Origin: JBBRQP01 sp038226175 | GTDB taxonomy: Bacteria; Cyanobacteriota; Cyanobacteriia; Gloeobacterales; Anthocerotibacteraceae | Length of the DNA: 36,720 bases | Direction of reading: 5' to 3' | Assembly (NCBI GenBank): GCA_038226175.1 | Contig: JBBRQP010000025.1 | Location: 1-36,720, forward strand | Part shown: in pieces, positions 1-7,168 of the stretch | How positions within the stretch are numbered: position 1 is the first letter of the stretch | Layout: each line of letters begins with the position of its first letter | Notes under the pieces: generated by a model | Seen by the model: only the letters and a program-made list of their open reading frames with translations | The model's database searches: none | Told to the model about the DNA's origin: nothing | Program-made: the position numbers and the translations under genes

Positions 1-141
1 CGCTATCAACATCAAGAACATTGCCTAAGCCCGCCTTCCAGGCGGCTTAAGGACGCACGGTGAGCGAGTAACCGTAGCGACAGCTGGTGTTGCAGGGAAG
101 CCCACGCTCTATGCCTCAGCATGAGCGTCGAGAGTCGTCAC
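1..141 (+). mobile_element. 3' end of an IS200/IS605-type insertion sequence (tnpB tail plus right end)
   Basis: The window opens with the last codons of a tnpB-like gene (AINIKNIA-stop, 2-28). About 113 bases of structured non-coding DNA follow, as expected for the right end of an IS200/IS605 element. Two hairpins are visible: CCGCC/GGCGG at 31-45, and a subterminal imperfect hairpin at 104-128 (ACGCTC and ATGC pairing with GCAT and GAGCGT). The segment ends in GTCAC at about 141. These elements lack terminal inverted repeats and use such hairpins for single-strand transposition (family knowledge). The left end, and any tnpA, lie outside the window. The exact right boundary is inferred. Confidence 0.72.
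2..28 (+). CDS. tnpB: TnpB (OrfB) transposon-associated RNA-guided nuclease, C-terminal end only
   Basis: Only nine codons are inside the window: A-I-N-I-K-N-I-A then TAA at 26-28. This matches the end of the RuvC III region of TnpB proteins, where a D-x-N-A-(A/S)-x-N-I motif follows the zinc finger; the catalytic Asp and zinc ribbon would lie just left of position 1. TnpB is a guide-RNA-directed nuclease that helps IS200/IS605 elements persist at donor sites (established for the family). Whether the copy is intact cannot be judged from here. Confidence 0.65.
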   Translation, partial: AINIKNIA

Positions 142-791
142 TTGATCGAATTTTCGCCCCAACCAAATAAAATATCAGGCCGTACCCGTCCGAGAAATTT
201 GATTACAGTCACGGTGAGAAGTGCTTCGCCTAGACCAATTAGGGCATGAACCCCTAACATTGCTGGAAGTACGACCATAAGCGCGACAGTTCCTGAATAG
301 GCCAACTCCAAAGCAGCCAAAACCGCAGCTAAGACTACACTTGTCCAGCTTGCTAGTCCCGTCGCCAAGACAAGTGTCCAAGAATGGTTGCGACCTAGCA
401 GTAAGCACAGCCCACGAAATAAGTAATAGCCCAAAAATGTTCCGACCAAACCCATATTGAGAATATTGGCACCCAGAGCGGTCACACCGCCATCTTGAAA
501 TAACACAGCTTGCACCACAAACACGACAACCATGACTAAGGTACCAGCCCAAGGCCCCAACAAAATACCGACTAAGGTTCCTCCAAGTAGATGGCCTGAT
601 GTGCCACCGGGGATTGGGAAATTGACCATCTGAGCTGCAAAAATAAAGGCTGCACTCAATCCCATCAGCGGCACAAGTTTTTCTTGGTAATAGCGCTCGG
701 TCTGACGAAGTACGACTAAGACCAGTGCCAAGGCCAAAACTCCTGTAGCCAGTGCCACCTGTGGGCTCAGAAAGCCGTCGGGAATATGCAT
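138..791 (-). CDS. cbiM: CbiM/NikM substrate-binding membrane subunit of an ECF cobalt/nickel transporter
   Basis: Integral membrane S component of a cobalt or nickel ECF transporter. I start it at 791 (217 aa) because the protein then begins MHIPDGFLSP: in this family the N-terminal Met-His segment helps bind the metal and must be at or near the mature N-terminus. The frame stays open to 893, but the extra 34 residues are not signal-like. A second ATG at 812 also gives Met-His. Several hydrophobic segments follow, plus the conserved NFPIPGGTSGHLLGG stretch. No CbiQ, CbiO or CbiN gene lies in the window; any downstream partner would be beyond the IS605 end. The stop codon (138-140) overlaps the last bases of that element, so the C-terminus may have been altered by the insertion. 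Cobalt versus nickel specificity cannot be decided. Confidence 0.9.
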   Translation of the reverse strand: MHIPDGFLSPQVALATGVLALALVLVVLRQTERYYQEKLVPLMGLSAAFIFAAQMVNFPIPGGTSGHLLGGTLVGILLGPWAGTLVMVVVFVVQAVLFQDGGVTALGANILNMGLVGTFLGYYLFRGLCLLLGRNHSWTLVLATGLASWTSVVLAAVLAALELAYSGTVALMVVLPAMLGVHALIGLGEALLTVTVIKFLGRVRPDILFGWGENSIK

Positions 792-926
792 TGCCAAAAA
801 CCAACTGTGCATGGTGGTATCAATAGGTTGTTCTAGCCATTGATCCGATCGGAAACTTGGCAGGGGATCATGCGCAAATCTAAGTTTAATCAAACCATCA
901 CGTCTTTTTCTGCAAAATTGATGGAA

Positions 927-1136
927 CTATGAAGACTGCATATGCAAAATTTCTCGTGCTCTGTCCAAAATTTGCTGAGCATAGACATCTGAGTCAAGAA
1001 TGGCATAAGCAGGCGTTCCTTTGAGACGTTCGCGCAGTTCGGTCAATGGTAGCTTTAACTCACCAACACGGCCTAATTCATCCAACCGCTCAATCAACAT
1101 CGGTGCCGCATTTTCGACAAAATGTTCTTCTTTCAT
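927..1136 (-). CDS. Small conserved-looking protein of unknown function (69 aa)
   Basis: An acidic, probably all-helical protein of 69 aa (starts MKEEHFVENAAPMLIERL). I do not recognise a domain. The sequence has regularly spaced Leu/Ile and the composition of a genuine folded protein, with a plausible AGGA about 10 bases before the ATG. It lies between rpoD (upstream, same strand, separated by the rpoD terminator) and cbiM, 135 bases from the cbiM start, so it could share a transcript with cbiM. No membrane segment, signal peptide or cysteine is present. Function is unknown. Confidence 0.6.
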   Translation of the reverse strand: MKEEHFVENAAPMLIERLDELGRVGELKLPLTELRERLKGTPAYAILDSDVYAQQILDRAREILHMQSS

Positions 1137-1202
1137 GCTTTTTATTTCCTAGATTTGATTGGCTCACTTCTATTATGAAGTCTCTGTCAGAGCATCTTCC
1201 AT

Positions 1203-1234
1203 AAAAAACCACAGCGACCAGGGTGCTGTGGTTT
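1203..1234 (-). terminator. Rho-independent terminator of rpoD
   Basis: A perfect 10-bp stem, AAACCACAGC (1206-1215) with GCTGTGGTTT (1225-1234), has a 9-base loop. On the minus strand it runs into six T (1203-1208). It begins 20 bases past the rpoD stop codon. There is no T-tract on the plus strand, so it acts in the rpoD direction. Confidence 0.88.
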
Positions 1235-1254
1235 GAGATAACAACACTATGTGC

Positions 1255-2388
1255 TTAACGAATATATTCTTTGAGTACCGAATTGCGGTTCGGATGACGT
1301 AGTTTGCGTAGAGCTTTAGCTTCGATTTGGCGAATTCGTTCGCGGGTGACATTAAAAATTTGACCAATTTCTTCGAGGGTCTTCATGCGTCCGTCATCTA
1401 GGCCATAGCGCAGGCGCAACACGTCACGTTCACGGGGATTGAGGGTATTGAGGACGGATTCGAGGTCTTCACGGAGCAGATTTTTGGATACACGGTCTTC
1501 GGGCATTTCGCCATCAGCTTCGATAAAGTCACCGAGCCGAGAATCTTCCTCTTTCCCGATTGGGGTTTCTAAGCTAATCGGTAATTGAGCAGATTTGGCA
1601 ATGAAGCGTAATTTTTCAATCGTCATTTCCATGCGATCCGCAATTTCTTCTTCAGTTGGTTTGCGGCCTAGCTCTTGGGAGAGCATTTTAGTGGTTTTTT
1701 TGATGCGTGAGATCGTCTCATAAAGATGCACTGGTAGGCGAATTGTACGTGACTGGTCAGCAATGGCACGGGTAATGGCCTGACGAATCCACCAAGTAGC
1801 ATAAGTCGAAAATTTGTAGCCCTTCTCATGGTCAAATTTTTCGGCAGCACGAATCAACCCCAAGGAACCCTCTTGGATCAAATCTTGGAATGACAGGCCA
1901 CGGTTCATATATTTTTTGGCAATCGATACCACTAGCCGCAGATTGGAGTGCACCATTTTATCTTTGGCGCGCCGTCCACGGGCTAAGCGAATCTCAAAAC
2001 AGGCAAATTCATCATCGGCAGCTACTGCCCATTCGGCATCGGTAGGGATACGGCTAAGACGAGTTTGTAGGTTTTCGCGAAGACGTTCGAGAGCAAGCAA
2101 ATCAGCAATTTGGCGGGCGAGTTCAATTTCTTCATCAGCACGTAGCAAACGTACGCGACCAATCTCTTGGAGATAAACCCGAATTGAATCTTCTGTGTAA
2201 TGGGTACGCTGAGCGCGAGCCCGTTTGCGACTAGGTCTGGCATCAGTACCAACTTCATTACTTTCAACTGTTAATTCTTCATCTGTTGCTGTACTTTCCA
2301 AAGCTACCAAGAGGTCTAAATCCACACTCTCACTATCAAAATCTACTTCAGGCTTGACAACTGACAACACACTTTCTACTTGCACCAT
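1255..2388 (-). CDS. rpoD: Primary sigma-70 factor SigA (RpoD)
   Basis: Principal housekeeping sigma factor of RNA polymerase. The frame is open to 2601, but I place the start at 2388 (377 aa, MVQVESVLS). A GAGGAG lies 7 bases upstream (2396-2401), and a good sigma-70 promoter sits at 2492-2519, inside the longer frame. In order the protein shows an acidic N-terminal stretch, region 1.2 (TEDSIRVYLQEIG), region 2 (QDLIQEGSLGLIRAAEKFD, YATWWIRQAITRAIADQ), region 3 (GRKPTEEEIADRMEMT) and region 4 with the -35-binding helix-turn-helix (TLEEIGQIFNVTRERIRQIE). The ending HPNRNSVLKEYIR is the usual cyanobacterial SigA tail. The LLALERLR stretch after region 1.2 is also typical of cyanobacterial group 1 factors. 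It is a monocistronic unit with its own promoter and terminator, divergent from the gene at 2600. Confidence 0.95.
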   Translation of the reverse strand: MVQVESVLSVVKPEVDFDSESVDLDLLVALESTATDEELTVESNEVGTDARPSRKRARAQRTHYTEDSIRVYLQEIGRVRLLRADEEIELARQIADLLALERLRENLQTRLSRIPTDAEWAVAADDEFACFEIRLARGRRAKDKMVHSNLRLVVSIAKKYMNRGLSFQDLIQEGSLGLIRAAEKFDHEKGYKFSTYATWWIRQAITRAIADQSRTIRLPVHLYETISRIKKTTKMLSQELGRKPTEEEIADRMEMTIEKLRFIAKSAQLPISLETPIGKEEDSRLGDFIEADGEMPEDRVSKNLLREDLESVLNTLNPRERDVLRLRYGLDDGRMKTLEEIGQIFNVTRERIRQIEAKALRKLRHPNRNSVLKEYIR

Positions 2389-2395
2389 CGGGCTA

Positions 2396-2401
2396 CTCCT
2401 C
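2396..2401 (-). promoter_or_regulatory. Ribosome-binding site deciding the rpoD start
   Basis: GAGGAG on the minus strand, 7 bases before the ATG at 2388. The upstream in-frame ATG at 2601 has no comparable site, so this favours the 377-aa product. Confidence 0.75.
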
Positions 2402-2491
2402 ACGGGGTTCAGGGTCTTGGACGGGGACACCGTCACAATTTGGATATCACAGGCGCCGCCCGTTTTATCAGGTGAGGGCAGAACCTTTTCG

Positions 2492-2519
2492 ATTGTAGCG
2501 GCTGTTTTTAAAATGACAA
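2492..2519 (-). promoter_or_regulatory. Sigma-70 promoter of rpoD
   Basis: On the minus strand, TTGTCA (2514-2519) and TACAAT (2492-2497) are separated by 16 bases, each one or two mismatches from consensus. Transcription would start near 2485, giving a leader of about 97 bases before the ATG at 2388. The position inside the longer reading frame supports the internal start. Confidence 0.6.
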
Positions 2520-2599
2520 CTTTTTTGCTACTAATCTCGTAAGATATGAGTCCGCAACCATCGCTTACACTGTAGTTAGAAACCTCTGAAAGCGAATAC

Positions 2600-3139
2600 A
2601 TGACTGCTGCTCGTGATCGTTATCTGTTGGTGTCCGTTGTTGCTAACGAAGCCCAGGCGTTAGGTCTCTATCGTCTTTTACAAAGGTCAGGACTTTCACC
2701 AGAAAATGTGGCGATTGTCGGCTCTGGCTATCGTGATTGTGATGCAGTTGGTTTTGCTAAACCCTTAGATGTCTCACGGCAACGTGCCTTTCGTACCGCA
2801 GCCTTTACGGGTGTGATTGGGGCGGTGATGGGGCTAGCTTTTTTGGCCGCAACTCCGGTACGCATTTTTGATAACATGATCTTAAATATTTTGCTTGCCA
2901 TCACAACAGCGGGTCTATCGGGGGCGATGGGCGGATTTTTGGTAGGTGGTGGAGTCGGTTTACTCTCAGAGAGTGGTGAATCAATTTCTTATCGTAGTAA
3001 AGTCGAACGGGGTAAATATCTAGTTTTGGTGGAAGGTGCTGAGACGCTCGTCGAAAAAGCCGATGCCGTGGTCAAGGCATTTCAGTGTGAGTCCACCCAA
3101 CGTTATTATTTTCGCCCACCAGCTCTGGGCAAAAAGTAA
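2600..3139 (+). CDS. Glycine-rich membrane-associated protein of unknown function
   Basis: A 179-aa protein. Residues 5-60 look like a small alpha/beta segment (YLLVSVVANEAQALGLYRLL). Two glycine/alanine-rich hydrophobic stretches follow at about 65-85 and 95-125, the second ending GAMGGFLVGGGVGLL. A soluble tail (KYLVLVEGAETLVEKADAVV) resembles the start of the protein. The layout recalls general-stress proteins in which two ferredoxin-like halves flank a glycine-zipper membrane hairpin (DUF1269/GSP17M-like). That resemblance is by eye and is not a firm assignment. It is divergent from rpoD, with 211 bases between the starts. No SD is obvious. Function is unknown, possibly envelope or stress related. 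Confidence 0.75.
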   Translation: MTAARDRYLLVSVVANEAQALGLYRLLQRSGLSPENVAIVGSGYRDCDAVGFAKPLDVSRQRAFRTAAFTGVIGAVMGLAFLAATPVRIFDNMILNILLAITTAGLSGAMGGFLVGGGVGLLSESGESISYRSKVERGKYLVLVEGAETLVEKADAVVKAFQCESTQRYYFRPPALGKK

Positions 3140-3178
3140 GTGGCCTGACCTGAACTTGTCCATTGAGAAGGTTTCTTT

Positions 3179-4321
3179 TTACCAGCCAAGGCGTTGCCCA
3201 GTTTGCGCATCAAACAGATGAATAAATTCTGATTGGACGCCCAGCCTCAGCTGTTCACCCGGGTGCATCGTCTGCTCAGCATCAACGCGCAACCGCATTG
3301 CGCCTGCTTGCGCCTCACAAAAGACTTGGGTTTCGCGGCCTAGGGTTTCGACTACATTGACTGTGGCCTGAAATATACCTTGTGTCGGATTGACCGTTAG
3401 ATGTTCGGGACGAATGCCAAGCGTCAATGTTGGGGGAAGACGATCAATAGGCACAGTTTCGGGTAGCAGTAGGGTAAAGCCATCCCCGACCAAATAGCCC
3501 TGTGCCTCACGGACAATGGCTTGCACCGGGAATAAATTCATTGCCGGTTCGCCGATAAATCCAGCCACAAACGTATTAGCTGGCTGACGATAAATCTCTA
3601 GAGGCGTGGCGACCTGCTGCAGATAGCCCTGATTCATGACGGCAATGCGGGTACCCATCGTCATTGCTTCGGTCTGATCATGGGTTACATAAATAGTCGT
3701 AGTTGCCAATTGTTGCTGCCACTGCACGATTTGGGTACGCGTCTGCGTCCTTAGTTGGGCATCTAGATTGGAAAGAGGCTCATCCATCAGGTATAGTTTA
3801 GGGTTACGAATCATGGCACGACCTAGGGCGACACGCTGCTTTTGACCACCGGACAACTCACTAGGAAACCGCATTAGCAGGGGTTCGATTTGTAAAACCT
3901 GAGCAATCTGGCGTACCTGAGCTTCCCAATCAAGCGCTGTTTTACTGCGATATTTGACCCCGGGTAAATGACCTGCCCAGTCGCCAAGACGTTCACTCCA
4001 AGGCTGGTCAGCGCGGCGTTTGAGACCAAAAGCTAAATTGTTATAGACCGATAGATGGGGATAGAGGGCGTAATTTTGGAACACCATTGCTACATCACGG
4101 TCTTTGGGCGCAAGGGGCGTCAGGTCACGACCATCAAGACGGATTTGTCCTGAAGTCGGTTCTTCGAGTCCGGCAATCAAGCGCAGTAAAGTACTTTTGC
4201 CACAGCCTGAAGGCCCTACCAAAACTAATAATTCTCGATCGGTCACCGTCAGATTCAGAGCAGCCAAAACGGTCTGCTCCGTAAAACTCTTGGCGACATC
4301 CACCAGTTCTAAAACCGCCAT
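3179..4321 (-). CDS. ABC transporter ATP-binding protein, MalK/UgpC (CUT1) type
   Basis: A 380-aa cytoplasmic ATPase subunit of a sugar- or osmolyte-type importer. Walker A GPSGCGKST lies near residues 36-44, the Q-loop in MVFQNYALYPHLSVYNN, the signature LSGGQKQRVALGRAM, and Walker B plus D-loop in LYLMDEPLSNLDAQLR. The switch His is in YVTHDQTEAM. The C-terminal third is a TOBE/MalK-type regulatory domain (LGIRPEHL, LRLGVQSEFIHLFD). The segment between Q-loop and signature, from about residue 103, is some 25 residues longer than in E. coli MalK (ADQPWSERLGDWAGHLPG and following). No permease or solute-binding gene is nearby, so it is an orphan subunit that may serve several transporters, as MsmX-like ATPases do (inference). 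Substrate is unknown. Confidence 0.93.
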   Translation of the reverse strand: MAVLELVDVAKSFTEQTVLAALNLTVTDRELLVLVGPSGCGKSTLLRLIAGLEEPTSGQIRLDGRDLTPLAPKDRDVAMVFQNYALYPHLSVYNNLAFGLKRRADQPWSERLGDWAGHLPGVKYRSKTALDWEAQVRQIAQVLQIEPLLMRFPSELSGGQKQRVALGRAMIRNPKLYLMDEPLSNLDAQLRTQTRTQIVQWQQQLATTTIYVTHDQTEAMTMGTRIAVMNQGYLQQVATPLEIYRQPANTFVAGFIGEPAMNLFPVQAIVREAQGYLVGDGFTLLLPETVPIDRLPPTLTLGIRPEHLTVNPTQGIFQATVNVVETLGRETQVFCEAQAGAMRLRVDAEQTMHPGEQLRLGVQSEFIHLFDAQTGQRLGW

Positions 4322-4365
4322 GGCCTAATCTTAACGTGATTTTCTCCCGCTCGCAGAAGAGTGTG

Positions 4366-5328
4366 CTACCAACCGAGGACATAGGCAAAAACTAGCGGAG
4401 CGACAATCGTAGCATCAGACTCAATAATAAAGCGGGGGGTATCAGCACGCAGTTTACCCCAAGTGATTTTTTCATTAGGGACAGCGCCGGAGTAGGAGCC
4501 ATAACTGGTGGTCGAATCACTGATCTGACAGAAATAGCCCCAGGTTGGCACATCACGCAGCAGGTCTTGGTTGAGCATCGGCACAACACAAATCGGGAAA
4601 TCTCCGGCAATACCGCCACCAATCTGAAAAAATCCGATTGTTTTGTGAGTGCCATACCAGTCTGCCAAAAACATCATATATTCGATGCCGCCCTTGAGAA
4701 TCTGTGGGGAAATTTTGCCCTCTAGACAACGCGCTGCAAAGATATTACCTAAGGTTGAGTCTTCCCAACCCGGCACAATAATCGGCAGATTTTTTTCACA
4801 GGCTGCCAACAGCCAACTGTTTTCGGGCGGGATTTGGTAAAAAGGCTTGAGTTTGCCACCGCGCAGAATGCTATAAAAAAATTCATGAGGAAAAAAGCGG
4901 GTTCCAGTGCGGCTCGCTTCACTCCACTCTTCAATAACCACCCCTTCGAGGCGGCGAATTGCTTCTTCTTCAGGAATACAGGTGTCGGTTACACGATTGA
5001 GGTGTTTGGATAAGAGCTCTTCTTCATCTTGGGCGGTGAGTTCCCGGTAATTGGGAATACGCCGATAGTAATCATGGGCTACAAGATTAAAAACATCTTC
5101 TTCGAGATTGGCGCCAGTACAGCAGATCGCCTGAACTTTGTCTTGACGAATCATTTCAGCTAAGGAACAACCAAGTTCCGCTGTACTCATCGCGCCTGCT
5201 AGTGTGACGAGCATCGTTCCGCCATCGGCTAAATGTTGACGATAGGCTTTTGCGGCATCGACTAAGGCAGCAGCATTGAAGTGACGAAAGTGGGTTTCTA
5301 AAAACTGAGAAATGGGTTGCGTAGTCAC
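4366..5328 (-). CDS. Deoxyhypusine-synthase family protein
   Basis: A 320-aa NAD-dependent spermidine-aminobutyl transferase-fold enzyme. Recognised by GTMLVTLAGAMSTAELG near the N-terminus, PIIVPGWEDSTLGN mid-protein, IGGGIAGDF, and the C-terminal SGAVPNEKITWGKL. The WGK lysine (about residue 292) aligns with the lysine that forms the enzyme-imine intermediate in eukaryotic deoxyhypusine synthase. Bacteria have no eIF5A, so bacterial members are thought to act on polyamines (homospermidine-type chemistry, sometimes named SpeY) or on an unknown acceptor. The acceptor here cannot be deduced. It lies 44 bases upstream of the ABC ATPase gene, same strand, possibly one transcript. The length is close to the family norm. 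Confidence 0.9.
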   Translation of the reverse strand: MTTQPISQFLETHFRHFNAAALVDAAKAYRQHLADGGTMLVTLAGAMSTAELGCSLAEMIRQDKVQAICCTGANLEEDVFNLVAHDYYRRIPNYRELTAQDEEELLSKHLNRVTDTCIPEEEAIRRLEGVVIEEWSEASRTGTRFFPHEFFYSILRGGKLKPFYQIPPENSWLLAACEKNLPIIVPGWEDSTLGNIFAARCLEGKISPQILKGGIEYMMFLADWYGTHKTIGFFQIGGGIAGDFPICVVPMLNQDLLRDVPTWGYFCQISDSTTSYGSYSGAVPNEKITWGKLRADTPRFIIESDATIVAPLVFAYVLGW

Positions 5329-5449
5329 AGCAAGTCACGATGTAATACTCGATTTTACTCTGAATTGGTAAAGGCCTTTGCCTCTTATCCAAACCTAGCC
5401 GTGACCTAAGGGCGCAAAAACTGCACTTCAAAAGCTAGTCGCTTCCTTT

Positions 5450-6109
5450 TTAAAATACCGTCTGGTTGCATTTGACATAGGCAGCGGCATTATCAGACAT
5501 TTCTCGGACGATCGTAAGTAGTTCTTGACCGGTATGCAGATGAGAATAGTCATAGTTTTGACAGAAATAACTTAGTTCATCAAGACTATCGCGTAGTTGA
5601 TTGAGAGCATGATAGAGATATTCAGCAATGCGGGCAGCACCACGAGGATTGGGTTGGGCGCTATAGCAGTCCCAGGCTTGATTGAGGAGTTTTTCGCAGC
5701 GGTTGAGATAGCGCTGGAAAGCTTCGACATAGGTGTCATCATAAGGGTCATAAGCCAACTCTTCGAGATGTTTGGCAAAGGGATTGATAATCTGTCGTAA
5801 ATAACGATCTACTGGGTAATAGACCTTGATTAACCACTGCGCTAGCAGCACGCTATCATCGACCACTCGGCCTTGGCGTGGCATCGTACTGACGCGGTAG
5901 GCGCGCGACTGGGCTTGATCATAGGCGCGGCGGCGTTGGGGCTCGCCCAACAGTGCATAGGCCGCATTGATTTGGCGCATTTGCTCAGAAGAATCCTTCC
6001 CGTGTAAATCAGGATGGTATTGCTTTGCTAACCGTCGGTAGGATAATTTAATCGACTCGGCGGTATCTTGGGGGGTTACTTGAAGGATGGTGTAGGGGTC
6101 ATCCGGCAT
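5450..6109 (-). CDS. J-domain (DnaJ-like) co-chaperone with unique C-terminus
   Basis: A 219-aa protein. Residues 5-65 form a J domain: YTILQVTPQDTAESIK, helix II, the HPD tripeptide at 32-34, and a helix III ending near RRRAYDQAQ. HPD is the motif that stimulates Hsp70 ATPase. The protein has no G/F region, zinc finger or substrate-binding C-domain, so it is a class C J protein. The rest (70-219) is predicted mostly helical and rich in Tyr, Leu, Asn and acidic residues (AEYLYHALNQLRDSLDELSY); I do not recognise it. Such proteins usually bring Hsp70 to a special client or site. The gene is followed on the same strand by the DHS-like gene (121 bases) and preceded by the TPR gene (34 bases). 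Confidence 0.88.
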   Translation of the reverse strand: MPDDPYTILQVTPQDTAESIKLSYRRLAKQYHPDLHGKDSSEQMRQINAAYALLGEPQRRRAYDQAQSRAYRVSTMPRQGRVVDDSVLLAQWLIKVYYPVDRYLRQIINPFAKHLEELAYDPYDDTYVEAFQRYLNRCEKLLNQAWDCYSAQPNPRGAARIAEYLYHALNQLRDSLDELSYFCQNYDYSHLHTGQELLTIVREMSDNAAAYVKCNQTVF

Positions 6110-6143
6110 CAGGGCGTACTCTCAACTTTATCCAGCGTACCGC

Positions 6144-6932
6144 TTACTTCCCTCGTGTGTCTTGCCATCGTTGATAAATTTTTTGAGACTGCTTGATTTG
6201 CTCTTGACTAAAATCAGCTGCACTCAAGCTATCTAGGTAAGCAAGCTGTTGATAGCGCCCATCCAAGCGAACTGCTTGACGATAGGCCGCCACCGCCATC
6301 GCCTGATCACCAACGCTCCCATAGGCCAAAGCTAGCCCAATCAGCGCATGAGGATTATGGGGTTCATAGCGTTGGGCTTGTTGCTGGGCCATGATACTTT
6401 CAGCATGGTGTCCAAGACGATGCAAGGCTAGCCCAAGATTATAATAGGCTGTGCCATTTTTGGGATCGAGACTGAGTACTTGGCGCGCTGCATCAACCGC
6501 AAATTGGGGTTGATTCAAAAAAAGATAGACGATGGCTAGGGCGTTGGGTATTTTAGGGTTTTTGGGCGCGAGACTTTGGGCATGGGTCAAAACCTTAACA
6601 GCAACTTTATCATTGCCACTGCGATGCTCCGCCCAGCCTAAACTGAGCCAGCCCTCGGCATCATCAGGACGCAAGCGGGTCGCCCGTCGCTGGGCTTGGA
6701 CACTCTCGGCCCAGCGATTTTGTTGTCCGAGAGCCGCCCCCAAACCACGCCAAGCAAGAGCTAACGTTTCATCTAGTTCGAGTGCTCGCTCAAAATTACT
6801 GACCGCTTGGGTGAGTTGTTTGCGCGCCAAAGCCTGTGACCCTTGCTGAAAGTAGGTTTGAGCCTCAGGTGCAGCCCTCAGTGGCACACTCAGTAGCAAG
6901 ATCAAGGATAGGGCTGTAAGTAATTTGCGCAT
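6144..6932 (-). CDS. Exported tetratricopeptide-repeat protein
   Basis: A 262-aa protein with a signal peptide (MRKLLTALSLILLLSVPLRA, cleavage near residue 20). TPR units follow over most of the rest (motifs such as LALAWRGLGAALGQQNRWAE, AEGWLSLGWAEHRSGNDKVA and TAYYNLGLALHRLGHHAESI). About five to six repeats can be counted, followed by a short tail. It is probably a periplasmic or lumenal protein-protein interaction scaffold; the partner is unknown. The gene starts 34 bases upstream of the J-domain gene, and the two may be co-transcribed. The region just before the start (6960-7110) carries a probable decayed IS605 end, which may have replaced part of its promoter. Confidence 0.88.
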   Translation of the reverse strand: MRKLLTALSLILLLSVPLRAAPEAQTYFQQGSQALARKQLTQAVSNFERALELDETLALAWRGLGAALGQQNRWAESVQAQRRATRLRPDDAEGWLSLGWAEHRSGNDKVAVKVLTHAQSLAPKNPKIPNALAIVYLFLNQPQFAVDAARQVLSLDPKNGTAYYNLGLALHRLGHHAESIMAQQQAQRYEPHNPHALIGLALAYGSVGDQAMAVAAYRQAVRLDGRYQQLAYLDSLSAADFSQEQIKQSQKIYQRWQDTRGK

Positions 6933-6959
6933 GACGAAAAGTTAGATACGTTTTCTATA

Positions 6960-7110
6960 TTGACACTCTCACTGGCTAAAGCCGGGGAATTCTTGCTTCG
7001 ATGAGTCAGCGCGTCATAACACTTCTGTTTATATAGTCATCCATGCCCTGCGTATTATGCTTTCCTTGGTCGCAGGGGCTTTATGCCGCGTAGAGTAAAT
7101 ATTAACTTAA
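6960..7110 (-). mobile_element. Probable decayed 3' end of an IS605/tnpB element
   Basis: Read on the minus strand, this stretch has a 7-bp stem CCCTGCG/CGCAGGG (7046-7052 with 7071-7077). A second hairpin is CTGGC/GCCGG (6972-6985), and the segment ends GAGAGTGTCA at about 6961. One frame near the end reads KNSPALASESVN, resembling the tails of some cyanobacterial TnpB proteins as I remember them. The frame is closed by a stop codon near 7040, so no gene survives. The right end at 1-141 also closes in GTCA after a subterminal hairpin. The identification is by eye and tentative. Confidence 0.4.
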
Positions 7111-7168
7111 CTTGTTTCACTATCCTAAGCAGCGTAAGGTTAAGAGATAAGTTATCCTTCGTTCTGCC

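Larger units (their letters stand above)
1..157 (+). ncRNA. Putative omega/reRNA scaffold and guide of the IS605 element
   Basis: In IS200/IS605 elements a guide RNA is made from the end of tnpB through the right end into flanking DNA, with roughly 16 flanking bases as guide. Here the scaffold would cover 1 to about 141, including hairpins at 31-45 and 104-128. The guide would be about 142-157, which is antisense to the last codons of cbiM. This rests on family knowledge and position only; no promoter or processing signal is seen. Confidence 0.3.

Noticed and set aside
175..804. A 209-codon plus-strand frame opposite cbiM
   Set aside because: It mirrors the cbiM coding frame, with many Cys, Ser and Arg residues and no family resemblance, so it is an antisense shadow.
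3140..3178. Possible terminator after the gene at 2600 (GAAGGTTTCTTTTT)
   Set aside because: I could not form a convincing stem before the T-rich stretch.
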